Shown here piece after piece: positions 26,301 through 35,300 of a stretch of 64,000 nucleotides of DNA. Source of the stretch: UBA1443 sp964445745 (GTDB taxonomy: Bacteria; Omnitrophota; Omnitrophia; Omnitrophales; Aquincolibacteriaceae). Numbering within the stretch: position 1 is the first letter of the stretch; each line of letters starts with the position of its first letter. The stretch is taken from assembly GCA_964445745.1 (NCBI GenBank), contig CAYULU010000002.1:19517-83516 (forward strand), given 5' to 3'. A program made the position numbers and the translations under genes. The notes under the pieces were generated by a model. The model saw only the letters and a program-made list of their open reading frames with translations, had not been told where the DNA came from and made no database searches.

Positions 26301-29300
26301 TCGTCTGCACCCCTTCTGACTGGGAACTACCCAGTCGATCGCTGATCCATGAAACCATTTCGGGATAACGCAACCGGCCCTTTTCATCTTCCGAAAAATA
26401 GCGACTCACCTGCATTCGAAAACTTCTCAAGTTCGTGTTGCTATTCATCAAGATCATCTTATCCGCCCTTGAAATACCAAGCGACCCGGTCTCGCTTTTT
26501 CCAAAAACCGGCAGTTGGTTCATAACTTCACGCACAGCCCTCAAAACTTTCGCATCCCCATCCTTTTCAGGATCCAGTGTTCTAAACTGCCTGGCAAAAT
26601 CCCTGTCTACGGTTTCGATGTCTGATCGTACTTCCGAACGCCCTGGGACCTCGTTCGGGTTCACACTCTCTTTTTTCCAAAACACCGATGTCGAAATTGT
26701 CCCCAACCGATCGTACCGATGGGCAAGAATCCCGGATCCCGCGATAAACTCACGGACAATGCGAGTCTCAACATCGAGGATGCTTAAAGGATCTTCACTG
26801 CCCAGTATCGGAGCAACAAAAACACTTTCGGCTTTAAGACTTTTTTCCATTTTCGCGAGCACTTTTTCAGGAAAACTTTCCCGATCGCCCAAGGGAGGAG
26901 TGTAATAAAAGTAAATGAGATCGTAATCATCGATCTCGTGATCAAGAAGATCTTCCTGTAAAAGCTGGAGATTCGGAAGTTCGATCCCTTTGGCTATTTT
27001 TAAAAATTCCAGAAAATCCGCTCCGACCTGGAAACGGTCGGGATCCGGTTCGATGCCCACAACGTCTGCATCCGTTGCTGCGGCTAAGATGGCCGCTGTG
27101 AGACCATCGCCAAAACCGGTTTCTAAAATCTTTTTACGTTTGGTTCCAATATCAAAGTGGTGAACAAGATCCTGGATCATTTGAATATTGGAAGGACGGA
27201 ACGATCCAAAAGGAGAGATCCACGGGATTTCATTTCCCTCGGAGGATTCTATTTCCCGGAACTCTTCCATCGCATCGATAATGACCTGCATTCGTTCTTG
27301 GTTAAGTGAAGCATCGAGACTTGCCGCTAAATTGCTCCGCGACTCAGACCGGCCCTGGGTTTCTTCTCCTTCCGCTGGCAACCCGTAAAACGGGGCCGTC
27401 ACTTCCCCGATAAAAGTGGCCTCGCCTAAAGCGCCCAGAACTTCGTCCTTCTCGTCATCAGAAACGTCGTCGGCGTTCTCCACCCCTTCATAAAGCGTTT
27501 TAATTTTCTCTTGAATTTCAGGATTCGAAGAGTTAATGAGCGACATAGGCCAGGGGGATTCTGTTAGCTCCACCACAGGGTGAAGCTCTTTCATCTTTGC
27601 AAGGGATGCCGGGAACTTTCCGGTCGCCATACTCACCACCGAATACCCTGTGTAATCTTCGAGTGCCAGCAACTCGCGTAAAAGGGCGCGGCCTTTCCCA
27701 TTCTTATCGTTTTCGTGCACGGGGATTGGGAAAGCCGGGAAAAACAATAAAATACAAATGAATTTGGACTTAGGGAAAACCTGCAGGACAAAATTAGAAC
27801 CTTCGAGTATCCTGCCATCCTTTTTCACCACGCCCACCCACTCATAGAAATCTTCTCCCTTCTTCTGATCCCGGCTAACATAGAGATCGTATCCTTGTTG
27901 CTTCAACTCTTCCCATGTCACGTCGGGGACTTGACTTCCCTGATGGGAAGACTGTCGGAGTTCACTGCGATTTTTCTTCCCCCCCCCCGGACGAGCGTTC
28001 CCAAGTCCTTTAGGATTTTGAGCGGTTTTTTTCAATTGACCCTTTTGGGGCTGATGCGTATTTTCCTCGAGGGTTGGAAACATCGGTTGAATAAATTCAC
28101 CTGCCAACGGTTTTTTTCCATGAAAAGTTTTCTTCGAAACACCGATTTTCTGAAAATACTTTGCCAGATCCAGCTGATAGACCCTCCCCAACTGTTCCTC
28201 CGAAAGGCCATCACTCTTCAGAAATTGTTTTATTTTTTTAAGTTGCCGGGAATCTCCTATAAGAAGCGTGGGTCTCGTCCCCTTACGGTATCCCTGAGCA
28301 GGAAAGCCTACCCATCGAAAAAAACGGTCCTTTAGTTTTACATAGAATGGAAAATGGTTGCTAAGATCTTCTCTTTTGATAAATGAAATGAGGGGGTTTT
28401 TGCTTTCCCCGCCATTTTTTTTGGTATACGCTTCTCGGGTGTGTTTTTCTTTGGCCCTGCGAATCTTAAACCGACGGTAGTTAAACGAATCTCCGATTTG
28501 GAGTTCGGCCTGATAAATGGCTTCGGTAATGTCGACAATGATTTTTTCAGTAATCCCCGGGTAGTAAGCAAGCGCCTTTTCAACCTGCCTCGAAATAAGA
28601 TACCGCTCTTTAAGCGCTAGAGGCATATCGATCCCTAAAGTAGGGTTAAAAAAAAGGAAAGGCGCAAAATTGCCCGGCCCCGAAGGAACAAAGTTAACGA
28701 TTAAACCTTTCCGATTAAGATGAATCAACTTGGGCCAAATCAGTTTAAAAACAGGGTAAATGAGAAAAAGCCTCACCAATCCCCCTTCCATATTGAGAAG
28801 CACCGCCGCCCCTGCGACAATGGCCACCTGCAATACCCCCAAACCGGTGGCCCTCCCCAGCCAGAGAGCCCCGGCAATGGTCGGCATTTTCACAAGGGGA
28901 TAGATAAAGAAAAGGTCGATCATCCAATTGGTAATAATCATGACCGTCATTGCAAATTGCTTTTGCAAAGAAGTCCGGCCCTGAACGATAAATTTCTGGA
29001 GGTTGTTGATCCTCTGCGCCCGGTTGATCACAGGCTCGATCAGAGCATTGTGCATTTTTTCAAACCACTTTAATTTCTCTCCATTCGCACGAGCTCGCTG
29101 AATAATTTTACGTTCCTCCTGAGAAAAAGCCTCCCATTCCTGGATCGTAGCCGGAAGATCCGTTGGCCGGATCACCTTCGTACCTTTATCATCAATCACA
29201 CGCCGGGCGAACCATGCCTCAATTCGGTGAAGGCTTGATTCAATCTCTTTAGCTTCCTCAAATAACTCCAGAAGCAAAGGGTCTGAACCTCCGGAATAGG

Positions 29301-32300
29301 CCTTACCATTAACAGATAGAATCATCTCCAGTAACTGTCCGGTACGTTTCAGTTTTCCTTGCTCGTATGCTTGCCGGGCCGGCCTTAAGAGAAATTCATC
29401 TAACCGCTGAATTAAATCAGGGGCCGTCATCACCTTGGCAGAAAGTGGAAAACCGATTTCCTCAATTTGGCGGCAAAGGTCACTGAGAAACTTTCGAGCA
29501 AGGCTTGGAAGACATTCGCGAATCTTGTCCTGTTTGCCGCTATCAGAGATCCTGGGATCCAGCACTACCGTTAAAAGAGATCTTATGCTTTCATCCTCGG
29601 GATACCGGCCAGGGATCTTGTAGGATTCCAGTAGCATTTTCACTCGATTTAAAATTTCCGGGAAGTCCGGATCTTGCGAAATCTGAAATGTATCAGACTC
29701 CACCTGGGGACCTTCCTGATTTTCAGCCTGAAGAACACCCTCCGGAGGATCGTTAAGGGATGAACGAATTTCCGAGCGAGGCTCAAAAAGCACGTCGGTG
29801 CCTTGCCGACCAAACCTCATTCCTTTTAGTTGAATGCCTTCAACAAGCACTTGAGAAATCGCCTCGTCCCGGCGAGGCGCCATGCCCGCCGGCAGGTCCA
29901 TATAATCCCTAACCTTAGCCAAATACTTTTCTGAAATACTGATATGGAAAGCAATCGGCTGAATTTCAGATTCAAAAACAGCTCGTAAGAAAGACTGAAT
30001 TCTCTCTTCTACCTCTTTTAGCGAGACGGTGCGCTCATCCGAAGAACCGAGAAAATCAAGATCCAGCGTGATAATCGCAGGCCCGGACAAATGCCCTTTA
30101 AGTTGATCGGCCCCGTCCTTAAAAATATTTTCTTTGAGACTTCCGTACCCGTGTTTCAATTCATCCGGCCACATCCCCCGCAAGGTCGGTTCATAAGCCT
30201 TCCCCCGTACCCAAACCATACGCCCCTTACTGATCACGCTCCCAGTTTTACGTTCCGGTTCGCGAATCCAGTAAACCCAACTCCCTTCGTGCAAATTCTC
30301 GTAAACAGTATCCGGGTGAGCATCAAAATTCACGAGCGTCGTTTCCGGGGTGGCAATACCTTGTTTCTGAAGCGACTTGATCCACTCAATAATTTCATGA
30401 TGTTTTTGAGTCACAGAGACGGGTATTTTGCGGCCATCGGTTAATCGAAGTTCCTCCATCGAACGAAATCGTTCCATGGGAAAGAAACTTTTTCCCATTT
30501 TCGGGAAATCAGACCGAAGCTCGGAACGGGGCGACAAACCTCCGCTCGTAATGGCCTTTTGGACAAGAGTGAGGGTTGCTTGAATCTCTTCCATCGTCAG
30601 CTTGACCCGTGCGGGTTCGTTCTTTCGAAGGACCGAGAGATCATGGTCCAGATCCCCCAGTTCATCGATTTTCCCGCGAGCAGACTCTGCCACAAAAACA
30701 TCCGGGTGAAGGACCCGAAGAATTTGCGGATCGGAAGCCCAAAGAATCGCGTATGAAATATTTTTAAACCCAAGCCTCTTAAAAATCATTTTTAACATTC
30801 CTGTCTTGAAGCCGGTCGACATTAAAGTGTCAATGAAAACAAGTTTCCCCTCTTTGAAATCAATGAGTTGTTTTCTTCCGTCCGGAGACTTTTTTCCATC
30901 GATAAGCTCTTTCGCCCGATTCAAAAACTTACTTTGCTCCTCCGGCGTGTCCGTACCAAAAGCGTGTACAGCCGCCCAATCGCGATAAAGCCTGCTATTT
31001 TCCTGTCCATCAAAAACAAACTGCAAAGGAAATGGCTCGTCCGGGTAAAGGGTTTGCCAAGCCGTCGTTACAAGTCGAAGGGGGATCTCCGCGCTGTCGC
31101 CGGACGCAAGCACCGCATGGAAATCGTTATCGTGAAGATACCGGGTAAGTCGGAGAGAAGCATCGGCAAGCGATGCGATAAACTCGCCCTTGTCTCGAAG
31201 TTCTTGTTGCGTGCGAACTTCAGAGCGTGAATCACGGGCCCCATCCGAAGAAATCCAAACTGGCTTAAGTTTTCTTTCTTCAAAGTTAACTGAGAATCCT
31301 CCCAATTCCTGTCCCGACATCACCGCGTGGTTAAAATTGTGTGGGGTTGTTTCAATTTCAACCAAATGGCCGTTCACATTGGTGTAGTAAGTCTCGGCAA
31401 ACGACGGGGTTCCGTCTAAACGTCCTCCTTTGAGAGCAAGAATCCCTCCCATTTCAGTCAACTTCCCGTGCTCATCAGCCTTCCCCTCTTTAAGCGATTT
31501 GGCCAGTTTTTCAAGAAAAGGAAGCTTCTCCGCCTGCGGAATATGCTGAATGACATTAAACACGGTCATCAGCCGAACATCCCGCACTCCCGCACTCCAG
31601 GGATTGTCTGTCACGACAAGCTTCACACCCGCCTTTTCAAGCATGTTACGAACAGGATCCAGCTCCACGGAAATACCATCAAAGGTCCCGCTCACTCCTT
31701 GCGACAGAGCGTAACGGATTTTCTCAGGACCCAAAAATTCGATCATCTCTTTAAGCAAATCTCCCTGCCGTCCCTTATAGAACCGCTCTAAACTCAAATA
31801 AGGGATTTCTTGGCTGATCGCTACATCTCTGTAATGGGTTCCATTTTCCGAATCAAAACTCGCAAACGCGCCTGTCACTTCTTTTTTGCCATTAATCGTC
31901 AACGTGATAGCTTTGAGATCCCACCTGCGAAGAGACTCTTCCATAGGCCTTTCACTCAATCGAAACCTAAATTTATCCACGAACTTTTCCGCCGTAAGCC
32001 CTTCCGCCGTAATATGCGCGTAAGGAACCGCTTCGGGAATCTCGATCCCAATCATTTCGATCCTCCCGGTACTGATCGCCCCGGAGATTTCTTTCTGAAA
32101 TCTTTCAGCCATTTCAACCGTCGTCACAGGTAACGCACCGACCCCGACATCCACAACCCTGTGCTCCCCTTGCGAAAAATCAAGCCCGAGAACCTTTGGG
32201 AAAAATAAGTACCTAAACAATTGGTTTAAAAAATACCAGTGACGAGCCCTGCTTGTGTTTTTAGGCGTAACAGCTCTGATTTCCGCAAGGGCCGGGAGCT

Positions 32301-35300
32301 GGGGCGTTTTCTGAGATCTGTCGGGGGCTTCCGGGAGCAAGGCTTCTTTCAAGATCGCCGCCTCGTAAACTTTACGAAAAGCGTCAAAAAAACTCAGCTC
32401 CTGTCCGGACACGCGAACTTTCTTTTCAGGATTTTTTTCGAGAAAAAGGCTGTCAAACCGGTCAAAAACAGACGCGCCTGGACGGACTGCTGCTCCTCTG
32501 GCTACATTCAAAATGACCAGGGCCGTTCCGTTTTTGTCTAGGGTCGTCTTGATCGCCTGGAAGGATCCGGGACTTTCCTCAAACACAATCGCCGTACCTT
32601 TTTCACCTGCTTTCACAATTTCCTGGGCCCCTGACAACGAGCGACTGCTGTGATCGATCATAAGGACAGGCGCCTTAAGTTTTTCCCCCAATAGCTTAAT
32701 GTCTTTGACGAGCCACAACACCAACGAAGAATCCCATTCCTCCTCCGGAGATCCGTCGTAGGAGGACCCTTCAGAAGGAAAACTGGAAGGGACTTTGTCT
32801 TTGATCAATAAATACCGACTGGCTGTAATCTCCCCCGGGATCGGATTGGGACTATAAGCCAAATGGCGATATTGTTCTTTCGTCAGTTCGAGGATCCCGA
32901 AGCTCTTCTTTATTTCCGGCCCGAGATAAGGATATAACTCACCCAGCCGCATATTTTGCCAAATAACCAACGGCACATTTTCTTTCCCGTTACGGTCCAT
33001 CCACCCACGAAGTTGCATCATCTTTTCAAATGCAAAACGAGCCGCCGGCAATTCAGATTCCAAAGTATCTTTGACCGAGATAGTCTTTCCATTTTGTTCG
33101 CCAATATTGATTGTCTCAAAATCTGGCCACTCCCGATCCAGAAAAGCGACTACATCCTGAAGCTCACGGCCCTGGATCCTGTGCGTAGTCAAAGCAGGAG
33201 CACCCTCCTCCATTTCCCCGAGCTGGTTTCTCGTTTCTGAGCGGTTGGGGGCAATTCCCAAAACAAAGTCGAAGCGGCCAATCTTTTCGCCGCTTCGATA
33301 GTAGGCTTTCGCGGCATCAAAATGGATCCAGCCGCCGACATTGTCATCATTGACATCCTGTGATTCAGTGACCCACCCTTGCGGAGTAAATTGCGAAGGA
33401 TCCATGGACTCAGCCAACCGGATATAAGTCGTGGGATTATTACGCCCGCTCACGGGGTTCTTGTTTTTGAGATAAAAAGTTCTCGCCGGACCGAGGGGCC
33501 TCGGTTCGGAGAAAATAAACTGGTTTTTATTTTCCAGTTTTGTTTCGATCCTCTCGCCCGTCTCGTCCTCGTACTCAGCCGTATCTGCATCATGCACGGA
33601 GCCAACATTCATGGAACTAAACATGGAACTAAACTGCGCGAACCTGAATCCATCATGATTTCTGAGCCGTTCCTGGTCCAGGGTAAAATCTTTTTTAGCC
33701 TTCATCGTAAACGAAACCTTCATAAGAGCTTCCCCCCGGGGGGCTGTTGAAAAAACAACTTCAAAATCATCCGCCACAAAATTTCCATTTTGATCTTCAA
33801 AAACCCCTTTCAGGCGAAGTTCACCTTTTTCATCAAGATCAAAACTGGCGTGAGTAATCCTGGGATTGTGAAAATAACGCCCCTGGCTCCAGTAGCCCGG
33901 CAGGACAAAACTTGTACCCCAATCCATCCCGGGGAGCGTCCCTCTCAGAAATCCATTGCCTTTGACCGAAAAAATCTGGTGCCGACCATTTACAATTTTA
34001 ATTTCGGAATGCAACCCGGCCGAAGTGCGGATCTTTTCCGAAGCCGGTCCGGTATCCCGGGTGCCAAGCACGTTCCAGCTACCTTGACGAAAAATCGTCC
34101 TCTCGATCGAGGGTTGAGCGCCCCCTACATGAGCCATTGAGAACAAACCTACCGCAAAAAATAGTAGCCCCATCTTGAGCAAACTGTGCCGGCTCATTTG
34201 AAAAAGTGAATTTCGTTTTTTACCGTCAGCTTCGCCTCGAACTTCAGACCGTCGATCAACCTTTTCCAATGTCCTCGTCGGCTTCACAACCTCTTGAATG
34301 CTTTCGAGCGCCGGACTTATCTCCCTTGCAATGCTCCCTGGGTCCGTTGAATCCAAATGCCGCTCCCATGTTTCAGGATGATTGGGATAGCGAATCGCGG
34401 CCTCATAAACAGCACGGATTTCGGCGCGAGCAACCTGGGGATCCAAATTCAAAAGAGTCGGTTGGCTAGCGGCAGTGCGAAGTAGAAATGGAAGTTCAAA
34501 TTTATGAAAACCATCGGTCATGAGCTGCTTGTAATAGGCTTCATGGCGAGGGCTGGGTTGGGTAATCCTGGGACTAACCACAACATAGGAAATACCTTTT
34601 GCCTCAAGAATGCGTTTGATGTTTTCCTTATGGAACCCGCCATACACCAAAATTGCCGGTTTCACGCCGGACAATTTTGAGTACTGAGTACTCTGGTCAG
34701 CTGGAAAATATTTGCCGAGTGCGGTGGATAGTGCATTATCTCGCTGAAGTGCGATCTCGTAAAATTTGACCGCGTCCTGAATATTCCGCTCCCATTGTTT
34801 TGACAAGACAAGCGGTTTTTTTGTTTGCGAATGGATGAATTCCGCAAGGCATTGGGTGCTCACCTCGAGATGGTACGGAGCCTCCCTAAACGGAGTGTCG
34901 TGCCGGACGCCGGACGCCGGAGGCTGTACCAAAAGCGCCGCGTACTCCTCCTGAGTCACTTCAAGACTGTTGAGACGTTTCAAAAGCTGAAGAGTTTTGT
35001 AATGATCATAAAGCTGAAGATCAGCGTTCAGATCCATCATTCTGCTCCGCGCCTCAAAAGGACGGGTTCCGCCTTCCCCATCCGCCAGATAAGTTTCCGC
35101 TATCATCTGCTCCAGCTTCAAGAGTTCAGCAAACACCTCCCGGGCATCAATATGCTTGGCCTTCTCCAAAACGACAGGGTTATTTGAACGGACAGCTTCC
35201 AAAATAAACCGAAGCAAAGGGGTCGCCGCATCGGGGGTAAACGGCAAGCGATTAGCATTAAGATCCGCCTGTTTTTCGTTTATCGCTTGACGCTTACCGC

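Larger units (their letters stand above)
24631..34251 (-). repeat. ten R-S-E-x-R joint motifs in the giant protein
   Basis: Exact copies at 34237-34251, 33229-33243, 31213-31227, 30514-30528, 29764-29778, 27955-27969, 27337-27351, 26626-26640, 25522-25536 and 24631-24645. The fourth residue varies (V,T,V,L,I,L,S,V,S,L). Arg is written CGG, CGC, CGT, CGA or AGA and Ser TCT, TCA, TCC, TCG or AGT, so the copies are not simple DNA repeats. Confidence 0.85.
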
